A stretch of 64,000 nucleotides of DNA from Nocardia sp. CY41 (GCF_009829325.1 NZ_VUOS01000015.1:1-64000), one strand, 5' to 3'; positions 48,692-58,183 are shown, numbered from the stretch's first letter. Made by a program: numbers and translations. The notes: generated by a model from the sequence alone, not told the origin.

Positions 48692-50329
48692 TCAGCGGTG
48701 CGCGCGGTACCAGCGAATCAATGAGTCGGTCGACGAATCGTCCTGTGCCTGCGGCTCTTCCGCCGCAGTGAGCAGCGGGGCCAGGGCGAGCGCCTGCTGC
48801 TTGCCCAGTTCGACACCCCACTGATCGAAGCTGTCGATGCCCCAGATCGTGCCCTCCACGAAGACTTGGTGCTCGTAGAGCGCGATGAGCTGGCCGACGA
48901 CGGAAGGGGTGAGCCGCGGCGCGAGGATGGTGGTGGACGGACGGTTGCCCGGCATCACCTTGTGCGGCACGATCGCCGGATCGGTGCCCTCCGCGGCGAT
49001 CTCCTCGGCGGTCTTGCCGAACGCGAGCACCTTGGTCTGCGCGAACAGGTTGCTCATCAGGATGTCGTGCATGCTGCCGGTGCCGTCGCTGGTCGCCAGA
49101 TCGTCGGTGGGCTGCGCGAATCCGATGAAGTCCGCCGGGACGAGCCGGGTGCCCTGGTGCAGCAACTGGTAGAAGGCGTGCTGACCGTTGGTGCCCGGCT
49201 CACCCCAGAAGATCTCACCCGTGGCGGTGGTGACCGGGGTGCCGTCGGCGCGGACCGACTTCCCGTTGGACTCCATGGTCAACTGCTGCAGGTAGGCGGG
49301 GAAACGAGCGAGATCGTTCGAATACGGCAGCACGGCGTGCGATTCCGCGCCGAAGAAATTCGAATACCAGACGCCGAGCAGCCCGAGCAGCACCGGGGCG
49401 TTGGCCTCCAGCGGCGCCTCGGCGAAATGCCGGTCCACCGCGTGCATGCCCGCGAGGAACTCGGCGAAGCGCTCCTTGCCGATGGTCGCCATCACCGACA
49501 AGCCGATCGCCGAGGCCACCGAATACCGGCCGCCGACCCAATCCCAGAAGCCGAACATGTTGTCGGTGTCGATCCCGAACTTCGCGACCCGCTCGGCGTT
49601 GGTGGACACCGCGACGAAGTGCTTGGCCACGGCGTCCTCGCCGAGCGCGGCGACCAGCCAGCGCCGGGCCGCGGTCGCGTTGGTGAGCGTCTCCAGAGTG
49701 GAGAAGGTCTTGGACGCGACGATGAACAGCGTGGTGGCCGGATCGAGCCCGTCCAGTTTCGCGACCAGGTCGGCGGGATCGACGTTGGAGACGAACCGCG
49801 CGCCGATGCCCGCGTCCTCGTAGTGCCGCAGCGCCTGGTGCACCATGACCGGACCCAGGTCCGATCCGCCGATGCCGATGTTGACCACCGTCGTGATGCG
49901 CTCGCCGGTCGCCCCGCGCCACGCCCCGGAGCGCAGCGCGTCGGTGAACTCACCCATCCGCCGCAGCACCCGGTGCACCTCGGCGCCCGCGTCGACGCCG
50001 TCGATGATCATGGTCGAGCCTTCGGGCAGCCGCAGCGCGACGTGGCCGACCGCGCGGTCCTCGGAGGTGTTGATGTGCTCGCCCCGGAACATCGCGTCGC
50101 GCCGCTCGGGCACGCCCGCCTCGCGGGCCAATTCCGCGAGCAGATGCAGGGTTTCCCGGTTCACGCGGTGCTTGCTGTAGTCGATGTGCAGGTCCGCCAC
50201 CTGGACGGTCAGCTCGCCGCCTCGAGCCGGATCGTCGGCGAAGAACTCCCTGAGGTGTCGTCCCGCGACGGTGCCGTGGTGATCGTGCAGTTTCCGCCAT
50301 GCCGCCGTCGCGGTGATGTCGCTGCTCAC
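48692..50329 (-). CDS. pgi: Glucose-6-phosphate isomerase
   Basis: The protein has 545 residues, the usual length. Signature segments are VNIGIGGSDLGPVMVHQAL, FGFWDWVGGRYSVASAIGL and GIDSFDQWGVELGK; the catalytic Glu/His/Lys regions are intact (GEPGTNGQHAFYQL). It interconverts glucose-6-phosphate and fructose-6-phosphate in the cytoplasm. A GTG start gives the N-terminus MSSDITATAAWRKL. It sits next to the chorismate mutase/pcrA block, as pgi does in M. tuberculosis (Rv0946c), though separated here by two other genes. Confidence 0.96.
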   Translation of the reverse strand: MSSDITATAAWRKLHDHHGTVAGRHLREFFADDPARGGELTVQVADLHIDYSKHRVNRETLHLLAELAREAGVPERRDAMFRGEHINTSEDRAVGHVALRLPEGSTMIIDGVDAGAEVHRVLRRMGEFTDALRSGAWRGATGERITTVVNIGIGGSDLGPVMVHQALRHYEDAGIGARFVSNVDPADLVAKLDGLDPATTLFIVASKTFSTLETLTNATAARRWLVAALGEDAVAKHFVAVSTNAERVAKFGIDTDNMFGFWDWVGGRYSVASAIGLSVMATIGKERFAEFLAGMHAVDRHFAEAPLEANAPVLLGLLGVWYSNFFGAESHAVLPYSNDLARFPAYLQQLTMESNGKSVRADGTPVTTATGEIFWGEPGTNGQHAFYQLLHQGTRLVPADFIGFAQPTDDLATSDGTGSMHDILMSNLFAQTKVLAFGKTAEEIAAEGTDPAIVPHKVMPGNRPSTTILAPRLTPSVVGQLIALYEHQVFVEGTIWGIDSFDQWGVELGKQQALALAPLLTAAEEPQAQDDSSTDSLIRWYRAHR

Positions 50330-50536
50330 GTTCGCCGAGAGTACAAGCAGGCACCGCCGCGCGCACGGGCGCGTGCGCGGACAGTCGGCCGGACCTGCGT
50401 CGATGCCGAGGTGAAAATCGCCTGGGCCACACCGGACTCGCCGGGTGGCGAGCGCCCGCGACACGCCGTGCCTGCCGCGGGTCGCGGTGGCGCGCGTTCC
50501 CGCTGCGCCGGCGGCGGGGAGGCATAGGCTGGCGTC

Positions 50537-51994
50537 ATGGTGTCCGAACGTGAACTTCTCGAATCCGTGCCGACGCAGTTGTGGATCGACGGGCGGCCGG
50601 TCGACGCCACCGGGGCGGGTACCTTCCCGGTGCACAATCCCGCGACCGGCGAAGTGCTGACGAATGTCGCGGACGCGACGCCCGAAGACGCGCTGCGCGC
50701 GCTCGACGCGGCCGTCGCGGCGCAGGACTCCTGGGCGGCCACGCCCGCCAGGGAGCGCGGCGAGATCCTGCGCGCGGTGTTCGAGCGGATCACCGCCCGC
50801 GCGGAGGAGTTCGCCCTGCTGATGACCCTGGAGATGGGCAAAGCGCTGCCGGAGAGCCGTAACGAGGTGCGCTACGGCGCGGAGTTCTTCCGCTGGTTCA
50901 GCGAGGAGGCCGCCCGGGTGCACGGGCGCTACCTGCACGCGCCCTCGGGCACCGGCCGGATCATGGTGCACAAGCAGCCGGTCGGCCCGTGTCTGGCGAT
51001 CACGCCGTGGAACTTCCCGCTCGCCATGGGCACGCGCAAGATCGGCCCGGCGCTGGCCGCGGGCTGCACGATGATCGTCAAGCCCGCTTCGGCGACGCCG
51101 CTGACCATGCTGCTGCTGGCCCGGCTGTGCAGTGAGGCGGGATTGCCCGACGGGGTGCTGTCGGTGCTCACCTCCAGCCACTCCGGCGCGGTGACCCAAC
51201 CGCTGCTCGATGATTCCCGGCTGCGCAAGCTCACTTTCACCGGCTCCACCGAGGTGGGCAAGAAACTGGTGGAGAAATCCGCGAACCGATTGCTGCGCAC
51301 CTCGATGGAACTCGGCGGCAACGCGCCGTTCGTGGTGTTCGGCGACGCCGACGTCGACGCCGCCGTGCAGGGCGCGATGCTGGCCAAACTGCGCAACGGC
51401 GGGGAGGCGTGCACCGCTGCCAACCGTTTCCACGTGCACAACAGCGTGCTCGAGGAGTTCACCACCAAGTTGGTCGAGGCGATGGAGAACAGCGTGCGGC
51501 TCGGGCCGGGCGCCGATCCGGACACCACGCTGGGCCCGCTGATCAACGAGGAGCAGCTGCGTACGGTCGGTGAGTTGGTCGACGACGCCGTGGCGAAGGG
51601 CGCACGGGTGCTGATCGGCGGCAAGGCGCCCGGAGGCCCGGGCTGGTTCTACCCGGCGACGGTCCTGAGCGATGTCCCGCCGCAGGCCAGGATTCTGCGC
51701 GAGGAGGTGTTCGGCCCGGTCGCCCCGATCGTCGGCTTCGACACCGAGGAGCAAGGGCTCGCCGCCGCCAACGACACCGAATTCGGACTGGTCAGCTACG
51801 TCTACACCCGCGACCTCGACCGCGCCCTGCGGATCGCCGAGGGCCTGGAATCCGGCATGGTCGGCGTCAACCGCGGCGTCATCTCCGACCCCGCCGCCCC
51901 CTTCGGCGGCGTCAAGGAGTCCGGCTTCGGCCGGGAGGGCGGCACGGAGGGGATCGAGGAGTACCTGTCGACGAAGTACATCGCGCTCACGTGA
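50537..51994 (+). CDS. gabD: Succinate-semialdehyde dehydrogenase-type aldehyde dehydrogenase
   Basis: The protein has 485 residues. The NAD-binding motif FTGSTEVGKKL, catalytic Glu in MELGGNAPFVVF, and catalytic Cys in NGGEACTAANRF are intact. LEMGKALPESRNEV and PWNFPLAMGTRKIGPALAAG are typical of GabD-type enzymes, which oxidize succinate semialdehyde to succinate. Together with sucCD nearby it would feed the citric acid cycle. The specific substrate is inferred from subfamily likeness. It is divergent from pgi across 207 bp in which I see no other feature. Confidence 0.88.
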   Translation: MVSERELLESVPTQLWIDGRPVDATGAGTFPVHNPATGEVLTNVADATPEDALRALDAAVAAQDSWAATPARERGEILRAVFERITARAEEFALLMTLEMGKALPESRNEVRYGAEFFRWFSEEAARVHGRYLHAPSGTGRIMVHKQPVGPCLAITPWNFPLAMGTRKIGPALAAGCTMIVKPASATPLTMLLLARLCSEAGLPDGVLSVLTSSHSGAVTQPLLDDSRLRKLTFTGSTEVGKKLVEKSANRLLRTSMELGGNAPFVVFGDADVDAAVQGAMLAKLRNGGEACTAANRFHVHNSVLEEFTTKLVEAMENSVRLGPGADPDTTLGPLINEEQLRTVGELVDDAVAKGARVLIGGKAPGGPGWFYPATVLSDVPPQARILREEVFGPVAPIVGFDTEEQGLAAANDTEFGLVSYVYTRDLDRALRIAEGLESGMVGVNRGVISDPAAPFGGVKESGFGREGGTEGIEEYLSTKYIALT

Positions 51995-52110
51995 GAGAGT
52001 GCCGCGGGCTCCGCGCTACCGTAGGCGATCGGTCGCGCACCTGAGGGTCGAATCGTGCCTGTCGGCGGAGTTCGCGCGTGGAGTTCGGCCGACCCGAGAT
52101 CGGCGTCGAT

Positions 52111-52132
52111 CGGTCCGGTGCCGACCGGACCG
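52111..52132. terminator. Hairpin downstream of the aldehyde dehydrogenase
   Basis: Nine-bp perfect arms (CGGTCCGGT / ACCGGACCG) enclose a four-base loop, about 115 bp after the gabD stop. No U-rich tail follows, so it may be a weak or rho-assisted terminator. Confidence 0.45.
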
Positions 52133-52261
52133 CCCAGGTGGGGTTCAGCATGCTCTGGGCGGGTCTGCTCTGAACCCAACCGTCTGTGCCCCGTACTTTC
52201 GGGGGGCGACTTGATGCATCATCGACACTAGCCTCGGCCTTGGTTCCGCCGAGTGGGCTGA

Positions 52262-53503
52262 TTGCGAGAGGGCGCAGGTGCTGGTGATGCTCGATTGAGC
52301 AACGGCGTGGTCAGAGCCGCATTGCAGGTCGTGGACGCTTTGAAACGGCTGACCAAGAGGGAAGCCGAGGGCGTCGCGGGCATGAAAACGGGCGCGGCCC
52401 ACGCTTCCCGCCAAGTCATCGATGCGCACACGCACGGCGACGCCGACGGTGAGCTCGCGATCCGACGTGCGGCAGGCGGCGATGCCGGTCCCGGGCGGGA
52501 TCTGTGCCCCCCGCCGCCGGACCGAGCGTCGCTGGATCGGGCCAGACAAAAACTCGAAGCCGAATTGCATCGACATTTCGGCGAAAGTGGACCGACCGAC
52601 GAGCAATTGGCCGACTTCATTGCCGACCGAGGGCTTTCCCGGCTCGAGCAATGCGCCATCATCGATAGGAGAATCGACGAAACAGCGGCTTCCCTCGGCC
52701 GGGACAGCGCCGAGTTACGTGAGCAGATGCGGCGAGAGCTGAAGGACGCGCTCGACGGGAAACCGCTGGCTATTCGTGTCCGCGACGACAAACTCCTGGC
52801 GATCCTCGAGGAAGGGCGAATCAGGGGCATCCGCAATCCCGTGGGCGATCGCGCCCATGCCGAAGCCGAGTGGTTCGGCCCGGACGTCCACGACAACCCA
52901 CCCGTCTACGGCTACGTCGCCGTGGATGGAGTGCGCCCATCACAAGACGGCATGATAGATGCGTTGTCGGAGCTGAACTACGGCGACAATCAGATCTATT
53001 TGAAGCCGGAGGTCCGGTCACGAACGACCATCACGTTCGGTGACTCGATGGTGGAGCGGGAGCTGGCGATACCCTCCCCCATAGACAACCCGTCGGAATA
53101 CTCCTATGGCGCCGGAGTGCACAACCTCGCTCCGATCGGCCGCGACTATCTCGGAGCGGATTTTCGCGCCAACCATTTCATCGAAGCCCAGATGTTCGAT
53201 CTGACGACCGCAGACATAGATTTCATCGGGTTGCACCAGCCACCCGATGCAGCCGTGCGAGAGGCGTTGGACCGATCCGGAATAGATTGGCGTGTGCTGG
53301 ACAATCGCACGATCGCGGCGGAGGGCAGCCCCGCGGAACGAGCGGCCGCGATCGAACGGACGAGTCAAGACCTGGAGCATCTTCGCCATGTGCATCCCGT
53401 TATGCGCTCGTATGCCGAACCGCTCGAAGCCGAGCTGAGGGCCGACCTGCGGGTACTGAACGATTCCGCCGCGGGTGATGGACCGGCCGTGGATCCCGGA
53501 TAG
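52262..53503 (+). CDS. Uncharacterized protein with DUF3626/ADP-ribosyltransferase-like C-terminal region
   Basis: The frame gives up to 413 residues. Starts are ambiguous: TTG 52262, TTG 52295, GTG 52307 or ATG 52382. The C-terminal half (from about residue 170) has IRVRDDKLLAILEEGRIRG, YGDNQIYLKPEVRSRTTITF, FGDSM and ANHFIEAQMFDLTTADI. The LKP, TFGDS and IEAQ segments resemble what I recall of DUF3626 proteins and of ADP-ribosyltransferase-type toxins, where a Glu-x-Gln pair acts late in the fold. The N-terminal half is charged helix. Third-position G/C is visibly lower than in neighbours, suggesting acquisition. No immunity or secretion partner is evident. The function is not known. Confidence 0.6.
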   Translation: MREGAGAGDARLSNGVVRAALQVVDALKRLTKREAEGVAGMKTGAAHASRQVIDAHTHGDADGELAIRRAAGGDAGPGRDLCPPPPDRASLDRARQKLEAELHRHFGESGPTDEQLADFIADRGLSRLEQCAIIDRRIDETAASLGRDSAELREQMRRELKDALDGKPLAIRVRDDKLLAILEEGRIRGIRNPVGDRAHAEAEWFGPDVHDNPPVYGYVAVDGVRPSQDGMIDALSELNYGDNQIYLKPEVRSRTTITFGDSMVERELAIPSPIDNPSEYSYGAGVHNLAPIGRDYLGADFRANHFIEAQMFDLTTADIDFIGLHQPPDAAVREALDRSGIDWRVLDNRTIAAEGSPAERAAAIERTSQDLEHLRHVHPVMRSYAEPLEAELRADLRVLNDSAAGDGPAVDPG

Positions 53504-53587
53504 CGTCGGTGGGGCACCATCCACCGAGCCGACGGTCTGGAAACCTTCCGCCCCGGGTGGTCGGCGGCCTGGGCGGACATGAAGTGA

Positions 53588-53620
53588 CCGCCCCGGGGTG
53601 AATTACACCCGGGGCGGCCT
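53588..53620. terminator. Bidirectional terminator
   Basis: A roughly 12-bp GC-rich stem (CCGCCCCGGGGTG / CACCCGGGGCGG, one bulged base) with loop AATTA is followed by CCTATTC. It lies between the convergent toxin-like gene and chorismate mutase gene. Confidence 0.85.
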
Positions 53621-53664
53621 ATTCGGAAGCGACGGTCTCGCGAGCGCGCCGCGTGGCTCTCAGT

Positions 53665-53961
53665 TCAGTGGCCGAGCCGGCCGCGGCCGAGGCGAAGCAG
53701 CAGCATGGCGAGAGTGTGGCCTTCCTGGCCGAGCTCGCTGAAACGCTCCAGCACCTTCATCTCGCGACTGTGCACCAGGCGCGGCCCGCCTGACGCCATG
53801 CGCGTCCGGCCGATGATCCGGGAGACTTCCGTCCGACGCTTGATCGCGGCCAGGATCTCCGCGTCGAGGCGGTCGATCTCCTTGCGGAGCTTGTCGATCT
53901 CGGCCTCGGTCTGCGGCAGCGCGGATTCGGATCCGGTCGTCGTGGCAGGGGTGCTCATCAT
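53665..53961 (-). CDS. Chorismate mutase, AroQ-delta type
   Basis: The protein has 98 residues, with all-helical AroQ features: IDKLRKEIDRLDAEILAAIK, RRTEVSRIIGRTRMASGG, RLVHSREMKVLERF and the C-terminus LLLRLGRGRLGH. It closely matches M. tuberculosis Rv0948c, the intracellular mutase that converts chorismate to prephenate and is activated by complex formation with DAHP synthase, in which the C-terminus is involved. Two adjacent ATGs (53961, 53958) follow AGGAG; the second has better spacing. It is divergent from pcrA, as in M. tuberculosis. Confidence 0.93.
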   Translation of the reverse strand: MMSTPATTTGSESALPQTEAEIDKLRKEIDRLDAEILAAIKRRTEVSRIIGRTRMASGGPRLVHSREMKVLERFSELGQEGHTLAMLLLRLGRGRLGH

Positions 53962-54341
53962 TCATCTCCTCGTGTCAGAACATCGATCGGCGCGTGCTCG
54001 CGGCTCGTTACCGACCAGTTCTTTCACCGTGAAACAGACCTGGTGGGGCCTTGATTGTCCCCCCAGAAGGTGCGCTCAGGTACAGGCTCCGCGATCCCGG
54101 CGTCCGGCTGGCAGCCGAATCGGATGTCTTGCGAAAACGCTGAGCATGTCGCCAGTGTGCCACGGGCTGGGGGGTATGCAAAACGTATACGTTTGGGAAT
54201 CGCGCGAGAAACGCAGGTCGTTTCGCCGGTGCTTCCCACCAGGGGGAGTTCATCCGCCGTTCAGTCCGCCGGCGCCGAACCGATACCGATGTCACCCGGG
54301 GCTTCATCTCTGTCGGTGGCCGCCGGTAGCGTGGATGGGCG
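53962..54341. promoter_or_regulatory. Divergent intergenic region between chorismate mutase and pcrA
   Basis: These 380 bp contain no supported gene. The clearest element is a perfect 14-bp palindrome, AAACGTATACGTTT, at 54181-54194 in an AT-rich patch, about 150 bp before pcrA. It could be an operator or promoter element for either gene. I could not match it to the LexA box of mycobacteria (TCGAAC-N4-GTTCGA). Confidence 0.45.
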
Positions 54342-56927
54342 ATGGACATCACGGTGGCTCCCAAGACGCAGGCCGGTCGGGTCGTGCACCCGGATCCGAC
54401 ATCGAAACCGCAGTTCGCCGGCGGTAACGCAGCGGAGGGGTCGCAGCCTGCCGCCATTCCGGAGGCGCCGCCGACGGACGTCGAGCGCGAGCGGCAGCGC
54501 GCCGAGCGTGCGCAGCGTCGGGCCGAGGAGGCCGAACGGCTGCTCGACGGCCTGAATCCGCAGCAGCGCGCGGCGGTCGTGCACACGGGGTCTCCGCTGC
54601 TCATCGTGGCGGGCGCGGGCTCGGGCAAGACGGCCGTGCTCACCCGCCGCATCGCCTATCTGCTGGCCGCACGCGGCGTCACCCCGGGCCAGGTGCTCGC
54701 CATCACGTTCACCAACAAAGCCGCCGCGGAGATGCGAGAGCGGGTGACCGGGCTGGTGGGTCCGCGCGCGAACAGCATGTGGGTGTCCACCTTCCACTCC
54801 AGTTGCGTGCGCATCCTGCGCACCCAGGCCGCGCTGCTGCCCGGGCTGAACTCCAACTTCTCGATCTACGACGCGGACGATTCGCGGCGCCTGCTCACCA
54901 TGATCAGCCGCGACCTGGACATCGACACCAAGAAGTACTCGGCACGCCTGCTCGCGACCGCGATCTCGAACCTGAAGAACGAACTCATCGATCCGGCCCG
55001 GGCCACCGCGGACGCGGAATCGGACGACACGGAGCTGCCCGGCCTGGTGGCAAAGGTCTACACCGAGTATCAGCGCAGGCTGCGCTCGGCGAACGCGCTC
55101 GACTTCGACGACCTCATCGGCGAGACGGTGGCGCTGCTGCAGAACCACCCGCAGGTCGCCGAGTACTACCGCCGCCGGTTCCGGCACGTGCTGGTGGACG
55201 AGTACCAGGACACCAACCACGCGCAGTACGTCCTGGTTCGCGAGCTGGTCGGCCACCACGTGGAAGAGGGGGCCGAGGACCGGGTCTCGCCGAGCGAACT
55301 GTGCGTGGTGGGCGACGCCGACCAGTCCATCTACGCCTTCCGCGGCGCGACCATCCGCAATATCGAGGAGTTCGAGCGCGACTTCCCCGACGCCGAAACC
55401 ATCCTGCTGGAGCAGAACTACCGCTCCACCCAGCACATTCTCTCCGCCGCCAACGCGGTGATCTCGCGCAACGAGAACCGGCGCGACAAGAAGCTGTGGA
55501 CCGATTCCGGCGAGGGCGATCTGATCACCGGCTACGTCGCCGACAACGAGCACGACGAGGCGTCGTTCGTCGCCCGCGAGATCGACCGGCTGGTCGACCT
55601 GGGCGAGGCCAACTACGGCGACGTCGCGGTGTTCTATCGCACCAACAACAACTCCCGCGCGCTGGAAGAGATCTTCATCCGGATGGGCCTGCCCTACAAG
55701 GTGGTCGGCGGTGTCCGCTTCTACGAGCGCAAAGAAGTGCGCGACATCGTCGCCTACCTGCGGGTGCTGGAGAACCCGGAGGACGCGGTGAGCATGCGCC
55801 GCATCCTGAACACGCCGCGCCGCGGCATCGGCGACCGTGCCGAAGCCTGTGTGGCGGTCCATGCCGAGCAGCGCGGGATCGGTTTCGCCGCCGCGCTGCG
55901 CGACGCCGCCGAAGGCAAGGTGGCGCTGCTGAACACGCGCGCGCAGCGAGCCATCGCGGGCTTCCTCGATCTGCTCGACGACATCCGGGCGGCGGGTGAG
56001 CGAGACGACTCCGACTTCCCCGACGTGGGCAACGTCGTGGAGGCGGTGCTCGAGCGCACCGGTTATCGCGCCGAACTGGAAGCGTCCGACGACCCGCAGG
56101 ACGGCGCGCGGCTGGACAACCTCAACGAGTTGGTCAGCGTCGCGCGGGAGTTCAGCTCCGAGGCGCACAACAACGCGGAAGCGGCCCGGCAGGAGGGGCT
56201 GCTGCCCGAGGTCGGCGAAGGAGAGCCGGAGCCCGGTTCGCTCGCCGCGTTCCTGGAGCGAGTCTCGCTGGTCGCGGATACCGATCAGATTCCGGACGAG
56301 GGCTCCGGCGTGGTCACGATGATGACGTTGCACACCGCCAAGGGCCTGGAATTCCCCGTGGTGTTCGTGACGGGCTGGGAGGACGGGCAGTTCCCGCACA
56401 TGCGGGCGCTCGGCGATCCGACCGAGCTGGCCGAGGAACGCCGCCTCGCCTACGTCGGCATCACCAGGGCGCGGCAGCGTCTGTATCTGACGCGTGCGGT
56501 GGTGCGTTCCGGCTGGGGCCAGCCGGTGTCGAACCCGGAATCGCGATTTTTGCAGGAAATTCCGGGGCATCTCATCGATTGGCGCCGGCTCGAGCCCGCC
56601 GGCTCGCCCGGGACGCGCGGCATCCGGCGGCGTGGCGGGGACGACGACGGGTTGGAGCGGGACTGGACGCGCGGCGACGGATGGTCGGAGCCGCGGCCCG
56701 GCCTGCGGGACCGCGGGCCGCGCAGGCCGGCTCCCGGCGGCGCGACCCGCAACAACACGAACCTCGTGCTCGCGGTGGGCGATCGGGTCAGCGACGACAA
56801 GTACGGTCTCGGCCGCGTGATCGCCGCGGAGGGCTTCGGCCCCCTGGCCACGGTGACCATCGATTTCGGCACCGCGGGCAAGATCCGATTGATCCCGCAG
56901 TACAGCCGGACCTTGGTCAAGCTCTGA
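54342..56927 (+). CDS. pcrA: ATP-dependent DNA helicase PcrA/UvrD1
   Basis: The protein has 861 residues of the SF1A type. Motifs: Walker A AGAGSGKTAVLTRRI, Ia AITFTNKAAAEMRERV, II VDEYQD, III GDADQSIYAFRGA, IV LEQNYRST, V MTLHTAKGLEFPVVF, VI ERRLAYVGITRARQRL. The C-terminal 60 residues form a Tudor-like RNA-polymerase-interaction segment (GDRVSDDKYGLGRVIAAEG). The N-terminal 65 residues are a polar extension. It unwinds DNA 3'-5' in nucleotide excision repair and replication-fork clearance. It is syntenic with M. tuberculosis Rv0949 (uvrD1). Confidence 0.96.
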   Translation: MDITVAPKTQAGRVVHPDPTSKPQFAGGNAAEGSQPAAIPEAPPTDVERERQRAERAQRRAEEAERLLDGLNPQQRAAVVHTGSPLLIVAGAGSGKTAVLTRRIAYLLAARGVTPGQVLAITFTNKAAAEMRERVTGLVGPRANSMWVSTFHSSCVRILRTQAALLPGLNSNFSIYDADDSRRLLTMISRDLDIDTKKYSARLLATAISNLKNELIDPARATADAESDDTELPGLVAKVYTEYQRRLRSANALDFDDLIGETVALLQNHPQVAEYYRRRFRHVLVDEYQDTNHAQYVLVRELVGHHVEEGAEDRVSPSELCVVGDADQSIYAFRGATIRNIEEFERDFPDAETILLEQNYRSTQHILSAANAVISRNENRRDKKLWTDSGEGDLITGYVADNEHDEASFVAREIDRLVDLGEANYGDVAVFYRTNNNSRALEEIFIRMGLPYKVVGGVRFYERKEVRDIVAYLRVLENPEDAVSMRRILNTPRRGIGDRAEACVAVHAEQRGIGFAAALRDAAEGKVALLNTRAQRAIAGFLDLLDDIRAAGERDDSDFPDVGNVVEAVLERTGYRAELEASDDPQDGARLDNLNELVSVAREFSSEAHNNAEAARQEGLLPEVGEGEPEPGSLAAFLERVSLVADTDQIPDEGSGVVTMMTLHTAKGLEFPVVFVTGWEDGQFPHMRALGDPTELAEERRLAYVGITRARQRLYLTRAVVRSGWGQPVSNPESRFLQEIPGHLIDWRRLEPAGSPGTRGIRRRGGDDDGLERDWTRGDGWSEPRPGLRDRGPRRPAPGGATRNNTNLVLAVGDRVSDDKYGLGRVIAAEGFGPLATVTIDFGTAGKIRLIPQYSRTLVKL

Positions 56928-56984
56928 CCCGTGCGGGCCTTTGGACCCTGCCCGCGTTCGCCTCGCGCCGGTAGGGTCCGCGAC

Positions 56985-57410
56985 GTGGATACGATCGCCC
57001 AGCATCTCCTGTGGTTCCTGCCCATGCTCTGGCTCGGCATGGTGCTGGCAATCTCGTTCCTGGAGGCGCCATTGAAGTTCCGCGCCCCCGGGGTCACGCT
57101 GCCGCTGGGTCTCGGCATCGGCCGCTTGGTGTTCCGCGCGCTGAACATCGCCGAGGCCGTGCTCGCCGCGCTGCTGATACTCGCGGCACTGATCGTCGGC
57201 CCCGGCACGGCGACCTGGGTGTGGTTGGGCGTCGCCGCGGTGGTGCTCGCCGTTCAGATCGTGGTGGTGCGCCCACCGCTGACCCGCCGGTCCGACCGCG
57301 TCCTGGCGGGCGAGGACCTGCCGCGCTCGCACGCGCACTACTGGTACATCGGCCTGGAGGTCGCCAAGGTCGTCGCGTTGGTCGGCCTCGCGATCGCCGC
57401 GGCACCCTAA
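56985..57410 (+). CDS. Four-helix membrane protein, unknown function
   Basis: The protein has 141 residues and four hydrophobic segments. LWLGMVLAISFLEAPLKF near residue 15, a basic loop RPPLTRRSDRVLAGEDLPRS and the HAHYWYIGLEVAKVVAL helix give it a recognisable pattern, but I cannot name the family. GTG 56985 follows a TAGGGT box by eight bases without a ribosome site, so it is probably leaderless. It starts 57 bp after pcrA. Confidence 0.7.
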   Translation: MDTIAQHLLWFLPMLWLGMVLAISFLEAPLKFRAPGVTLPLGLGIGRLVFRALNIAEAVLAALLILAALIVGPGTATWVWLGVAAVVLAVQIVVVRPPLTRRSDRVLAGEDLPRSHAHYWYIGLEVAKVVALVGLAIAAAP

Positions 57411-57438
57411 GCGCCCACTCGGTTTCGACACCATTCAG

Positions 57439-57606
57439 ATGGCCCCGCTCAACGACCCGGGTCACCTGCTGCTTGGGGCGGTGTCCTCGGGCGAGCCGTT
57501 CGTGCCGCACGGCGGCGGAGTCCTGCTCGGTGCGCTCGGAGTGTCCGGCGCGACAACCCCGATCGTCGATCACAAGATCGCGTCGGCGGTCGCCCGGTCG
57601 GGCTGA
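57439..57606 (+). pseudogene. Remnant resembling the C-terminus of a GlcG/HbpS-type heme-binding protein
   Basis: A 55-codon open stretch encodes LLLGAVSSGEPFVPHGGG and LLGALGVSGATTPIVDHKIA before its stop. The phrase GALGVSG, followed by an acidic/His helix, is the usual C-terminus of GlcG/HbpS (DUF336-like) proteins, which are about 140 residues long. No N-terminal two-thirds is present; the preceding codons run into the membrane protein gene. It is best read as a gene fragment left by deletion, although a short functional protein cannot be excluded. Confidence 0.45.
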
Positions 57607-57652
57607 GTACTCATCCCGTCGGCGGTCACCTGCCGCTGCCGCTCCCAGCCGT

Positions 57653-57967
57653 TCAGCGTGGCTCACGCGAAGTGTCCGGCTTCATCCGCCCGGCGTCGAT
57701 GAGCGTCTGCCGGGCCGCCGACTTGCGTGGGCACTGATCGGTTCGGCATGCCCTGTGCCGCTGCATGGTCAGGTGCGCTTCGGTAACGCTCAATGGAATT
57801 TCGGGAGCTTCGTGCGGCCACCCGGTAGGCCACATTCCGGCGACGGGTTGCTCGGCGAGACTGCGTTCGCGTTCCCGTGCGGCACGCCACTCGGCCGCCA
57901 CTCGATCGATGATCGCTTGCGCCGACATGTCGTCTTGCTCGCCGTCTCGCCACCAGTCGAACCCCAT
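57653..57967 (-). CDS. Small conserved protein with His/Cys C-terminal motif
   Basis: The protein has 104 residues. It begins MGFDWWRDG, has a charged helix, then a C-terminal motif HRACRTDQCPRKSAARQTL with IDAGRMKPD. I recall this Cys-x4-Cys, Lys, Ala-Ala and GR-x-x-PD pattern from small hypothetical proteins of Nocardia and relatives. The Cys pair may bind metal. ATG 57967 has a GGGGTGA site. It is divergent from the XRE regulator, separated by 216 bp, and may be its partner. Function unknown. Confidence 0.65.
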   Translation of the reverse strand: MGFDWWRDGEQDDMSAQAIIDRVAAEWRAARERERSLAEQPVAGMWPTGWPHEAPEIPLSVTEAHLTMQRHRACRTDQCPRKSAARQTLIDAGRMKPDTSREPR

Positions 57968-58183
57968 CGCGTTTCACCCCTGCTGTGCTCGCTTGTCGTT
58001 TGGCTGCACGCCACCCAGCGGGGTGAGGGTCACCGCGAGCCGCTCACGGCTTGCGATGCGTCCGCTCCGGGCGGGAGGGACGCGCCCGCCGGGTGGGTGC
58101 GGCTGCAAGCGTCGCGCGGAAATATGCACGCTGGACTGGGAAAACGGCTACAACGCGTCTACTGATCCGCCTACCATGCACGC

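Noticed and set aside
54261..57434. Minus-strand open frame of about 1,057 codons across pcrA
   Set aside because: It mirrors the helicase gene and encodes no recognisable protein.
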